9,093 nt of DNA from an uncultured Verrucomicrobiota bacterium (GTDB lineage Bacteria; Verrucomicrobiota; Verrucomicrobiia; Chthoniobacterales; SZAS-18), in contig CALMVM010000528.1 of assembly GCA_937873255.1 (NCBI GenBank), positions 1 to 9,093 on the forward strand, read 5' to 3'. Every line of letters begins with the position of its first letter. Positions within the stretch are counted from its first letter, which is position 1. The notes beneath the pieces were generated by a model. That model ran no database searches and had not been told where the DNA came from. It saw only the letters and a program-made list of their open reading frames with translations. Below are positions 1 to 6,426 of the stretch, in pieces. A program made the position numbers and the translations under genes.

Positions 1-861
1 CAGCAGGCCGATCAGGTTATCATAGCGCCCCCCGCCCGCCAGCGCGCGCGATTTCCGGCCCCGGTCGAACACCTCGAACACCACCCCCGTGTAATACGCC
101 AGCCCGCGCACGATCCGGGGGTCGAACGTGACAAAATCCGCCAGCCCGCGCGCGCGCAGGTCGGCTTCCACGGCGCCGAGCGCGCCGCCGAGTTCGGACG
201 CCGGACGGGCCAGGAAAGCGTCGAGCTCCTCGCGCGCGATGCCGAAGGGAGCGAGCTTCTGCGCGGTGACTTCCGGGCGTTCGCGTTCGAGCTTGTCGAT
301 GATCTGGAGGAACTCCGCGGCGCGATCCTCGCCCTCGACGCCGCGTCCGGCCAGGAAATCCCGCCATACGTTGCGGTCGTTGACGCGCACGAAGAAATCC
401 TCGGCCGTCAGCCCGCAGGTGCGCATCAGGTCGATGGCGAGGGCGATCATTTCCGCGTCGGCGGCGGGGGACGCCTCGCCGATGAGGTCGCAGTTGAGCT
501 GAACGAACTCGCGCAGCCGGCCCTTCTGCGGCTTTTCGTAGCGGAAGAAACTGGCGATGGAAAACCACTTGAGCGGCTTCTTGAACTCCCGGTCCCGCGC
601 GGCGATCATCCGCGCGAGGGTGGGGGTCATCTCGGGGCGCAGCGCGACCTCGCGCCCGCCCTTGTCGGTGAAGTCGAAAAGCTGGCCGACCAGTTCGCCG
701 CCGCTCTTCTTTTTGTAGAGATCGACGCTTTCCAAAACGGGGCCGTCCACCTCGGCGAACCCGTAACGCCGCGCCGTCTCGCGCCAGAGGCCGAAGACGT
801 ATTGGCGCGCGGCGCTGTCGGCCGGGTAGAAATCGCGGAAGCCGGGCAGGGTCTGGATCAT
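1..861 (-). CDS. hisS: Histidyl-tRNA synthetase, class II (3' end off window)
   Basis: Charges tRNA-His with histidine in the cytoplasm, using ATP. The minus-strand frame from ATG 861 gives 287 residues and is still open at base 1, so the rest of the catalytic core and the anticodon-binding domain lie outside the window. Visible class II features are: the N-terminal LPGFRDFYP block (residues 5-13), LRPEMTPTLARM (75-85, motif 1/ATP-site area), motif 2 FRYEKPQKGRLREFVQLN (106-123), the HisA histidine-recognition motif RGLAYYTG (252-259) with its catalytic-type Arg, and GGGRYDNL (276-283). ATG 861 fits the family N-terminus MxQTLPGFRDFYP. An in-frame GTG at 891 is possible but would add ten residues of unlike sequence. 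No Shine-Dalgarno motif precedes the start. The pseudopilin-like gene upstream ends 78 nt away on the same strand. Identity is certain; only the exact start is open. Confidence 0.96.
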   Translation of the reverse strand, partial: MIQTLPGFRDFYPADSAARQYVFGLWRETARRYGFAEVDGPVLESVDLYKKKSGGELVGQLFDFTDKGGREVALRPEMTPTLARMIAARDREFKKPLKWFSIASFFRYEKPQKGRLREFVQLNCDLIGEASPAADAEMIALAIDLMRTCGLTAEDFFVRVNDRNVWRDFLAGRGVEGEDRAAEFLQIIDKLERERPEVTAQKLAPFGIAREELDAFLARPASELGGALGAVEADLRARGLADFVTFDPRIVRGLAYYTGVVFEVFDRGRKSRALAGGGRYDNLIGLL

Positions 862-939
862 CGGGAAGCGCCGTTTCGGGCGGACGAACACGATGGCAGG
901 GAACCCCGCGCGCGCAAGCGCCGGCCGCCGCGCTCCGCT

Positions 940-1368
940 TCAGCGCCAACTGCAAATGTCGTCCGAGCCGGCGGCGTCCCCGTCGAACACCTTGTTCCTG
1001 CCTGCCGACGAGACGTGCGGGCGAGGGAAGTCGCCGAACTCGACCCGATACGGTGTCTGCCATGGATCGATCAGTTCGCCTTTTTCGTTGAAGTCCTTCG
1101 CGGGTGCTTCGAAGTAAATCATCTTACGCGGATTGTTGCCTAGGAGGGAACGCATGATCTCGGACGGGGCGCCATGCGGGTATTCGTCGCAATCTATTTT
1201 GTAAGATTCGAGTGCGGTGGCGAACCAAAGCGCCCGATTTTTTGCTTCCACCTCGGCACGAGAACGGCCGGCGGTCCCACCAATTATATCCATCACAGCG
1301 GCTACAACGATCACGAAGGTGATGACCGCAACTGCGGCGAGCATGATCCGCATCAAACGAGCACTCAT
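940..1368 (-). CDS. Membrane-anchored GspG-like pseudopilin protein
   Basis: A protein of 142 residues. Residues about 6-28 (MRIMLAAVAVITFVIVVAAV region) form one hydrophobic helix, followed by a polar helix (RAEVEAKNRALWFATALESYK) and a C-terminal part like the type II secretion major pseudopilin: NEKGELIDPWQTPYRVEFGD, then SSAGRNKVFDGDAAGSDDICSW. In GspG the matching region is DPWGxPY...SxGxDG..GG...DI..W, which forms the calcium-binding loop. The usual prepilin-peptidase site (G-F-T-L-I-E before the helix) is absent, so cleavage and assembly into a pseudopilus are doubtful; it may be a stand-alone anchored domain. ATG 1368 was chosen. TTG 1404 would add 12 residues and ATG 1353 would shorten it by five. 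It is divergent from the DUF4112 gene and lies 78 nt upstream of hisS on the same strand. The local GC content looks lower than in its neighbours. Family assignment is moderately sure; function is unknown. Confidence 0.72.
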   Translation of the reverse strand: MSARLMRIMLAAVAVITFVIVVAAVMDIIGGTAGRSRAEVEAKNRALWFATALESYKIDCDEYPHGAPSEIMRSLLGNNPRKMIYFEAPAKDFNEKGELIDPWQTPYRVEFGDFPRPHVSSAGRNKVFDGDAAGSDDICSWR

Positions 1369-1460
1369 AGACCGGGGCGCGAATGAAATTAGGGGAATGC
1401 GCAAGGCGCAACCGGCGGACCAAGCGCGCGCGATTTCTCATGGATAACTCATTCTTACTC

Positions 1461-2075
1461 ATGGCCGCGACACCTTTCGTCAACAAATCCGGTTCCGCCG
1501 CACAGGCTCCCGCCGCCGACTTCGAGGTCTTGCCGCCGGAAGGAAAAAGCCGCCCCGGCAGCGCGTCGTCCGCCCAACCCGGCGGCATCCCGCGCACCAA
1601 GGAGGAAGCCATCTCGCGGCTCATCGCCTACGTGATGGACAACCTCGTGAAAATCCCCGGCACGAAGGCGCGCGTCGGGATCAACCCGTTCCTGGACCTG
1701 CTCCCGCTCGTCGGCGACGGCGCGGCGATGCTCATCTCCGCCGCCACGATCCTCGAAGGCGCGCGGCGCGGCGTGCCCAGGCCCGTGCTCGGGCGCATGG
1801 GGTTCAACATCCTGCTCAACGGCCTCATCGGTACGCTGCCGGGCGTCGGCGAGGCGTTTGCCTTCTGGTTCAAGCCGTCGTCGCGCAACTACCAGCTCCT
1901 CGTCCAGCACACGCCCGCGCCCGGCACGCCCGCGCGCAAGACGACCTGGAAGGATTGGGCCGTGGTGTTCGCCATGGTCGCGGGATTGCTGATCGTGCTG
2001 GGCGCGTTCATCGGCGTCGGGTTTTACCTGATCGCCTGGCTGGCGCACGGGATCGCCCACCTGTTCAGCCGCTAA
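1461..2075 (+). CDS. DUF4112 family membrane protein
   Basis: A protein of 204 residues of unknown biochemical role. After a low-complexity Ala/Pro/Ser N-terminus (1-45) comes a DUF4112 core. It has VKIPGTKARVGINPFLDLLP and LVGDGAAML (63-90, the family's iPGTxxxvGldpllgLiPgvGD signature), a hydrophobic helix to about residue 100, then MGFNILLNGLIGTLPGVGEAF (113-133, the second G-x-x-P-x-x-G-D/E repeat) and SRNYQLL (141-147). A long hydrophobic C-terminal stretch (166-193) makes it an integral membrane protein, presumably in the inner membrane. Two other in-frame ATGs exist at 1383 and 1440. 1461 was preferred because the longer versions add an Arg-rich stretch that runs into the divergent gene's start region, but 1440 cannot be excluded. 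No Shine-Dalgarno motif is visible at either. It ends 15 nt before the DUF7002 gene and is probably co-transcribed with it. Confidence 0.85.
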   Translation: MAATPFVNKSGSAAQAPAADFEVLPPEGKSRPGSASSAQPGGIPRTKEEAISRLIAYVMDNLVKIPGTKARVGINPFLDLLPLVGDGAAMLISAATILEGARRGVPRPVLGRMGFNILLNGLIGTLPGVGEAFAFWFKPSSRNYQLLVQHTPAPGTPARKTTWKDWAVVFAMVAGLLIVLGAFIGVGFYLIAWLAHGIAHLFSR

Positions 2076-2090
2076 AAGCCGCGCGCGGGC

Positions 2091-2711
2091 ATGACGCCGG
2101 AGCGATTCTGCGAGGTTTACCCGCGTTTGTACCACATGGCGGAAGCCGCCGCGTGGCCGAGCATCCGGCGGCACGGGCTGTTGAGCACCAGCGCGTTGCT
2201 CGACCTCTACGGCGTCGCTGGCCCGGAGCGCGAGCGCATCGAACGCCAGCGCCGGCCCGACTCCGTGCCGATCACGCATCCCGAGCACGGACAGACGTTC
2301 ATCAACGACCAGCGCCCGATGACCGACGAGTCGTTGCGCCCAGCGTTGATCGACATGACCCCCTCCGAGTGGTACGCGCACCTGAATGCCCGCGTGTTCT
2401 TCTGGGTCGGCGAGGCGCGGCTCGGCCGCCTGCTCAACACCTACCGCGAACGCGACAAGATCGTGCTCGTGCTCGACTCCGCGACCGTCTTGGCGCGCCA
2501 CGCCGCGCAAACGATGCTTTCGCCGATCAACTCCGGGTTCTCGCGCCGTTTCCCGCAACGGCGGGGCCGCGCGACGTTCCAACCGCTGGCGGATTACCCG
2601 TTCGAGGATTGGGTGCGCAAGCGCGGCCTGCGCGAAGCCGTGGCGGAATGCACCGTGCTCGGCGGCGTGACGAACGTCGAGGAGGCGCTGGTGGAGATCA
2701 GAAAAGGATGA
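2091..2711 (+). CDS. DUF7002-type protein, possibly ADP-ribosyltransferase-like
   Basis: A soluble protein of 206 residues with no signal peptide or membrane segment. The N-terminus LYHMAEAAAWPSIRRHGLLS (13-32) is typical of the uncharacterised family I remember as DUF7002. It resembles the YHxTxxxNLxSIxxxGL strand-helix that opens DarT-like and other ADP-ribosyltransferase folds. Further similar points are HLNARVFFWV (97-106, like the V-F-F-Y/W strand of DUF4433/DarT), SPINSG (144-149) and a late strand AVAECTVLGGV (183-193) whose Glu186 sits where such enzymes carry the catalytic glutamate. The family name is from memory of similar proteins; the enzymatic idea is inference. No macrodomain antitoxin partner is present. 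The start at ATG 2091 is 15 nt after the DUF4112 stop and has no Shine-Dalgarno motif. The stop codon lies inside the first GGATGAA heptad of the downstream repeat element. Confidence 0.8.
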   Translation: MTPERFCEVYPRLYHMAEAAAWPSIRRHGLLSTSALLDLYGVAGPERERIERQRRPDSVPITHPEHGQTFINDQRPMTDESLRPALIDMTPSEWYAHLNARVFFWVGEARLGRLLNTYRERDKIVLVLDSATVLARHAAQTMLSPINSGFSRRFPQRRGRATFQPLADYPFEDWVRKRGLREAVAECTVLGGVTNVEEALVEIRKG

Positions 2712-2864
2712 AGGCTGAGGGATGAAGGATGAAGGATGAAAGGCAGAGAGGCCGGAAAACCGGAAGCGGAAGCCGGTGAGCGGGAATTTGACGGCGGCGA
2801 GACTCGGCGTTTTCTTACGATTCTCTCTTTTCTGCTTTCATCCTTCATCCTTCATCCTTCATCC
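2706..2864. repeat. Heptad inverted-repeat element (GGATGAA / TTCATCC arms)
   Basis: The left arm holds five heptads in register at 2706-2740: GGATGAA, GGCTGAG (degenerate), then three perfect GGATGAA. The right arm has four perfect TTCATCC heptads at 2837-2864. Bases 2720-2742 are an exact reverse complement of 2835-2857 (23 bp). Extending outward to 2713 and 2864 gives 30 positions with one mismatch and one G-U wobble, so a transcript could fold into a long stem. The loop of about 92 nt (2743-2834) contains smaller palindromes, CCGG-AAAA-CCGG at 2752-2763 and ACCGG...CCGGT at 2759-2777. The element begins inside the stop codon region of the upstream gene and ends nine bases before the yebC ATG. 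It could be a MITE- or REP-like dispersed element, a transcription terminator or processing structure, or a replication-slippage repeat. It encodes no recognisable protein. Confidence 0.8.
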
Positions 2865-2873
2865 TTTCTCTCT

Positions 2874-3605
2874 ATGGGTCGTCAGTGGCTCCAAGCAAAA
2901 CGCGAGGTCGCCAACCTCAAAAAAGGTCAGGTCGTCGGCAAACTGGTGAAGGAAATCATGGTCGCCGCCAAGCTTGGCGGACCGGACCCCGCCGGCAACG
3001 CGCGGCTTTTCACCGCCGTCGAAAAAGCCCGCCGCGAAAACGTCACGCGCGACGTGATCGAACGCGCCATCAAGAAAGGCTCCGGCACTGGCGACGAGAA
3101 ACTCGTGCTCGAACACGTCGTCTTCGAGGGCTACGCGCCGAACAAGGTGCCCGTCATCGTCGAGGTCATGACGGACAACAAAAACCGCACCGCGCCGGAC
3201 ATGCGGCTACTGTTCAAGCAGGGCCAGCTCGGCACGAGCGGCAGCAACAAGTTCCTCTTCGACCACGTCGGCATCGTCGAGGCTTACCACCCCGACGCGG
3301 GGGCCGACCTGGAAGCGGCGGCCATCGAGGCCGGGGCCAATGATTTCGAGGCGCTGACCCACGAGCAAAACGACGACGTTCCCGACGGCGCGGCCGGGGT
3401 GCGGCTGCTGACGGACGGCTCGGCGGTGCATGCGGCCTCGCAGTGGCTCAGCGCGAACGGCTGGACGGTCGTCACCAGCGAGATCGGCTACGTGGCGAAA
3501 AATTACCCCGAATTGACCGACGAGCAGAAGGCCGAGACGGGCGTGTTTTTGCAAAAGCTCGACGACTACGACGACGTGGCGCGCGTCTGGGCGGCGGTGA
3601 AATAA
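2874..3605 (+). CDS. yebC: YebC/TACO1 family translation or transcription factor
   Basis: A protein of 243 residues, the family's usual length. YebC/PmpR proteins were first described as DNA-binding regulators. More recent work on YebC and mitochondrial TACO1 points to a ribosome-linked role in translating difficult (proline-rich) stretches. Diagnostic blocks are GKLVKEIMVAAKLGGPDPAGNARL (about 22-45), VTRDVIERAIKKGSGTGD (61-78), LEHVVFEGYAPNKVPVIVEVMTDNKNRTAPDMRLLF (about 82-117), GTSGSNKFLFDHVG (122-135) and a C-terminal YPELTDEQ...LQKLDDYDDVARVW. The N-terminus MGRQWLQAKREVANLKKGQ departs from the common [21 protein letters not shown]. ATG 2874 was chosen because family similarity begins there. 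The frame is open upstream to ATG 2736, but that extension is translated repeat DNA. The leader is pyrimidine-rich (TTTCTCTCT) without a Shine-Dalgarno motif. The SGNH hydrolase gene follows after 4 nt. Confidence 0.95.
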   Translation: MGRQWLQAKREVANLKKGQVVGKLVKEIMVAAKLGGPDPAGNARLFTAVEKARRENVTRDVIERAIKKGSGTGDEKLVLEHVVFEGYAPNKVPVIVEVMTDNKNRTAPDMRLLFKQGQLGTSGSNKFLFDHVGIVEAYHPDAGADLEAAAIEAGANDFEALTHEQNDDVPDGAAGVRLLTDGSAVHAASQWLSANGWTVVTSEIGYVAKNYPELTDEQKAETGVFLQKLDDYDDVARVWAAVK

Positions 3606-3609
3606 CAGA

Positions 3610-4524
3610 ATGCGCGCGCTGAAAATACTGTCCTTGATCTATTCCTTTCTGGCCGTTGGTTTATTCTGCGCCCTGCCGCTCCCGGTTCGGGCCCAGCAGG
3701 CATCGCCAACTCCGACGACGGTGATCCTGTTCGTCGGCAACAGTTTTACCTACGGCGGCTCGACAAAGGCGCACGGCTACAACAAAGCCAGCGTGATCAA
3801 CGAGCCGCCCGGCGAGCCCGGCGTTGGGGGAGTTCCGGCGATTTTCAAGAAGTTTGCGGACGAATTCAAATTGAGTTATGAGGTCCACGTCGAAACCTCC
3901 GGCGGCAAGAACCTCGAATTCCACTACCAGAACGCCCTGCCGCTGGTCTCGCAGCCGAAGTGGGACGCCGTGGTGCTGCAAGGCTACAGCACCGAACCCC
4001 TCCCGGCGGCGCGCGACGGCAAGCCGGACAATTTCGTCAAGCACGCCGTGTTGCTGGAACAGGCCATCCACACCGCCCGGCCGTCCGCCAAGGTCTACCT
4101 CTACCAGACGTGGCCGTACGCGTACAAAACCTACCCCGACAATCCGGCTAACCACCTCGAACCGCTCACCGCGATGTTCGAGGACCTGCGTGTGGGGTAC
4201 GCGCGGGCTTTCACGGAAGACAAGCACTTCGAGAAAATCGTCCCGGTCGGCGACGCGTGGATACGGACGATCCGCAGCGGCGCGGCGACGGATGATCCGA
4301 AGGGCACCGTCAAGCCGGGGCAGTGCGACCTGTGGGACAAGGATGCCAAACATCCGAGTATCGAGGGTTCGTACCTCGCGGCGCTGGTGTTGCTCAAGGA
4401 AATCACGGGTGCCGACGTGCGCAAACTCGGCGCGGGCGAACAGGCCGCGCACGACCTGGGCATCCCGTCGGGGGTGGCCGTCAAGCTCCAGACCGTCGCC
4501 GCCGAGACGCCCACGGCGAAGTGA
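3610..4524 (+). CDS. Secreted SGNH-fold hydrolase
   Basis: A protein of 304 residues exported by a typical signal peptide: Arg/Lys near the N-terminus, a hydrophobic core (about 7-24), then PVRAQQA with likely cleavage after Ala28. The mature part opens with ILFVGNSFTYGG (40-50), SGNH block I with nucleophile candidate Ser45. Further matches are SGGKN (97-101, block II glycine), WDAVVLQGYSTEP (118-130, where Gln124 replaces the usual oxyanion Asn, as in DUF4886-like branches) and DKDAKHPSIEGSYLAALVLL (from 243; block V, catalytic pair D245-x-x-H248). The fold and esterase-type chemistry are well supported. The substrate is unknown; polysaccharide acetyl or other ester groups in the periplasm or outside the cell are plausible. 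It starts 4 nt after yebC, and the broken gene at 4529 starts 4 nt after its stop, suggesting one transcript. No Shine-Dalgarno motif is visible. Confidence 0.88.
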   Translation: MRALKILSLIYSFLAVGLFCALPLPVRAQQASPTPTTVILFVGNSFTYGGSTKAHGYNKASVINEPPGEPGVGGVPAIFKKFADEFKLSYEVHVETSGGKNLEFHYQNALPLVSQPKWDAVVLQGYSTEPLPAARDGKPDNFVKHAVLLEQAIHTARPSAKVYLYQTWPYAYKTYPDNPANHLEPLTAMFEDLRVGYARAFTEDKHFEKIVPVGDAWIRTIRSGAATDDPKGTVKPGQCDLWDKDAKHPSIEGSYLAALVLLKEITGADVRKLGAGEQAAHDLGIPSGVAVKLQTVAAETPTAK

Positions 4525-4528
4525 CGCA

Positions 4529-5048
4529 ATGAAGGCAGCGCTCGCTGCCGCGCTCATTGCTGTGGGGCTGGTGTCGACGGCGGGGTCGATTGATGCCAAA
4601 CCGAGAAAGGCAAACCGTCTGCGGCGTCCGACTTGACGCACCTGCCGGTCAAGGAGTTGATCGCGCGCTTCCAGGACGAGCCGGCAGCGCGCCTCGCGGA
4701 GGACGGGGGGCAGATATCGACCCATTCATGGCTGCCCCGCCGCCGACCGGCTGCTGGGCGCACTTGGGCGGAACACCGTTTCCACACGTCTCGCCCTCGA
4801 TGCGCGAACTCGTCCGGCGTGGGGTCGCCGCGATCCCCGCGCTGCTCGATCATCTTTCCGACGCGCGGCCGACGAAGCTCTCGCTCAAGGGCAACATCGC
4901 CGACTGGCCGGACAACATCGCATATGTTGGCAAAGAATATGCCCCCCGGCAACTGGACCCGGACAAAGTTTCTCCAGGATCGTACCGCGTCGGCGAGTCG
5001 GACCCGAGCCATGATGGGGAACGGTTCAAAATCTATCGGTTCAAATAG
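4529..5048 (+). pseudogene. Broken secreted-protein gene needing two frame changes
   Basis: The coding signal moves through all three frames. ATG 4529 starts a clear signal peptide (MKAALAAALIAVGLVSTAGSIDAKP) but this frame stops at TGA 4634. Sensible sequence resumes in the next frame between about 4594 and 4633 (EKGKPSAASDLTHLPVKEL and IARFQDEPAARLAEDGG). It then shifts again at or near the six-G run at 4705-4710 into the frame ending at TAG 5046-5048 (ADIDPFMAAPPPTGCWAHL, then MRELVRRGVAAIPALLDHL and SDARPTKLSL). Each shift corresponds to one missing base. Joined, the product would be about 173 residues, exported, with a helical segment like HEAT-type or uncharacterised planctomycete/verrucomicrobial secreted proteins. 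The end (SDPSHDGERFKIYRFK) may be truncated too. It starts 4 nt after the SGNH hydrolase. Either it is decaying or it holds indel errors; the open frames alone cannot decide. Confidence 0.68.
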
Positions 5049-5125
5049 CCGCCGACCCTGCGCTCCAACTGCCCGCCGGACAGCCTTGACCGTCCGCCGC
5101 ACACCGGGGCGACATTGCTCCTTGC

Positions 5126-5144
5126 GCGGCGGACCGCCCGCCGC
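5126..5144 (+). other. GC-rich hairpin upstream of the aspartate kinase gene
   Basis: GCGGCGG (5126-5132) and CCGCCGC (5138-5144) form a perfect 7-bp stem with loop ACCGC. It lies in the 144-nt gap between the broken gene and the aspartate kinase start, 48 nt before the ATG. No run of T follows, so it is not a classic intrinsic terminator. In DNA this rich in GC such a stem can arise by chance. I see no recognisable lysine riboswitch or leader peptide in this gap. Confidence 0.3.
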
Positions 5145-5192
5145 CAGAGTTCCCTCCCGATTTCCGCCGCTGATGTCCCCGCTGCCGCCCCC

Positions 5193-6422
5193 ATGAGCCT
5201 GCTCGTCCAGAAGTACGGCGGCACCAGCGTCGGCAACCCCGAACGCATCTGCAACGTCGCCCGGCGCGTCATCGAAACCCAGCGCGCCGGCCACCGCGTC
5301 GTCGTCGTCGTCTCGGCGATGTCGGGCGTCACCGATGGGCTCATCAAGCTCGCGCAAGAGGTCTCGCCCGCACCGTCCGAACGCGATATGGACGTGCTCT
5401 TGGCCACTGGCGAGCAGACCACCATCGCGCTCCTCGCCATGGCCATCCACGCGCAGGGCGTGCCCGCGCTCTCTTTGACCGGCGCGCAGGCGGGCATCGT
5501 CACCGACGGCGTCCACACCAAGGCCAAGATCGCCAACATCACGCCCCGGCAACTCCTGCGCGCGCTCGACGACGGACAGGTCGTCATCGTCGCCGGTTTC
5601 CAGGGCCAGACGATGGCCGGACAGGTCACGACCCTCGGCCGGGGCGGTTCCGATTTGACCGCCATCGCCCTCGCCTCGGCGGTCGGCGCGGACCTTTGCC
5701 AGATTTTCACCGACGTGGACGGCGTCTACACGTGTGACCCGAGATTGGTCCCCAACGCCCGCCGTCTCGACGATCTTTCCTACGAAGAGATGCTCGAAAT
5801 GGCCAGCAGCGGCAGCAAGGTCATGCAGTCGCGCTCCGTCGAGTTCGCCAAGAAATTCGGCGTGAAATTCGAGGTCCGCTCCTCCTTCAACGACAACCCC
5901 GGCACGATGATCACCGAAGAAACCGCCAGCATGGAAAACGTCGTCATTCGCGGCGTGAGCGTGGAAAAAAATCAGGCCAAGGTCACCGTCGAGGGAGTTC
6001 CCGACCGGCCCGGCACGGCGGCGGCGGTGTTCAACGCGCTGGCCGGCGCGCGTGTGGTCATCGATATGATCGTGCAGAACGTCTCCGTGCACGGCGCGAC
6101 CGATATTAGTTTCACGCTGAATCAGGCAGATTTGTCCACGGCCGAAGCGGCGTTGCGGCCGGTGGTGGAAAAAATCAGCGCGGTGAAAACCACGGCGCGC
6201 GCCGGGGTGGCGAAACTCAGCGTCGTGGGCATCGGGATGCGTTCGCACTCGGGCGTGGCGGCGCGGCTGTTCGATTGTCTCGCGCGCGGCGGCGTGAACA
6301 TCCAGATGATCACGACTTCGGAGATCAAGATCGCCGTCATCATCGAGGAGGCGAACGTCGCCGAGGCGGCGCGGCTGGCCCACGACGCATTTGGGTTGGA
6401 GCACGGACCGTACACCGTCTGA
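5193..6422 (+). CDS. lysC: Aspartate kinase (monofunctional, two ACT domains)
   Basis: Phosphorylates L-aspartate with ATP, the first step to lysine, diaminopimelate, threonine, methionine and isoleucine. It has 409 residues, the usual length of the monofunctional Corynebacterium/Bacillus-type enzyme. The kinase domain shows VQKYGGTSVG (5-14), VVSAMSGVTDGL (39-50), LLATGEQ (69-75), FQGQT....TTLGRGGSDLTAIALA (136-161), IFTDVDGVYTCDPR (171-184) and EMLEMASSGSKVMQSRSVE (199-217). The regulatory part has two ACT domains, about 264-335 and 341-409, with QNVSVHGATDISFT (295-308) and MITTSEIKIAV (372-382), motifs of enzymes inhibited by lysine and/or threonine; the actual effectors cannot be read from sequence. 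ATG 5193 was chosen because family similarity begins there; the frame is open upstream to 5115. The base before it is a C-run, not a Shine-Dalgarno motif. The next gene starts 4 nt after its stop. Confidence 0.96.
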   Translation: MSLLVQKYGGTSVGNPERICNVARRVIETQRAGHRVVVVVSAMSGVTDGLIKLAQEVSPAPSERDMDVLLATGEQTTIALLAMAIHAQGVPALSLTGAQAGIVTDGVHTKAKIANITPRQLLRALDDGQVVIVAGFQGQTMAGQVTTLGRGGSDLTAIALASAVGADLCQIFTDVDGVYTCDPRLVPNARRLDDLSYEEMLEMASSGSKVMQSRSVEFAKKFGVKFEVRSSFNDNPGTMITEETASMENVVIRGVSVEKNQAKVTVEGVPDRPGTAAAVFNALAGARVVIDMIVQNVSVHGATDISFTLNQADLSTAEAALRPVVEKISAVKTTARAGVAKLSVVGIGMRSHSGVAARLFDCLARGGVNIQMITTSEIKIAVIIEEANVAEAARLAHDAFGLEHGPYTV

Positions 6423-6426
6423 TTTT

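Noticed and set aside
861..942. Open in-frame link of 26 sense codons between the pseudopilin stop (TGA 940-942) and the hisS ATG, suggesting readthrough or fusion
   Set aside because: Same-frame adjacency occurs by chance one time in three, and HisRS N-terminal similarity begins at the ATG.
20..1063. Long minus-strand open frame, very Arg/Pro-rich, across hisS
   Set aside because: It is out of frame with the clear HisRS reading on the same strand; long spurious frames are expected at this GC content.
1455..2582. 375-codon minus-strand open frame over the DUF4112 and DUF7002 genes
   Set aside because: Its translation is low-complexity Arg/Val/Gly sequence antisense to two genes with recognisable families.
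1461..2711. Toxin-antitoxin pair (DUF4112 membrane protein with the ART-like protein)
   Set aside because: DUF4112 has no known antitoxin role and is larger and membrane-bound; adjacency alone is not enough.
2706..2864. CRISPR-like repeat array
   Set aside because: The heptads are contiguous without spacers and the two arms are inverted, so it is not a CRISPR array.
2736..2873. 46-residue N-terminal extension of YebC starting inside the heptad repeat, with a hydrophobic stretch
   Set aside because: The extension is translated repeat and spacer DNA, and YebC similarity begins at Met 2874; a membrane-targeted YebC would be unprecedented.
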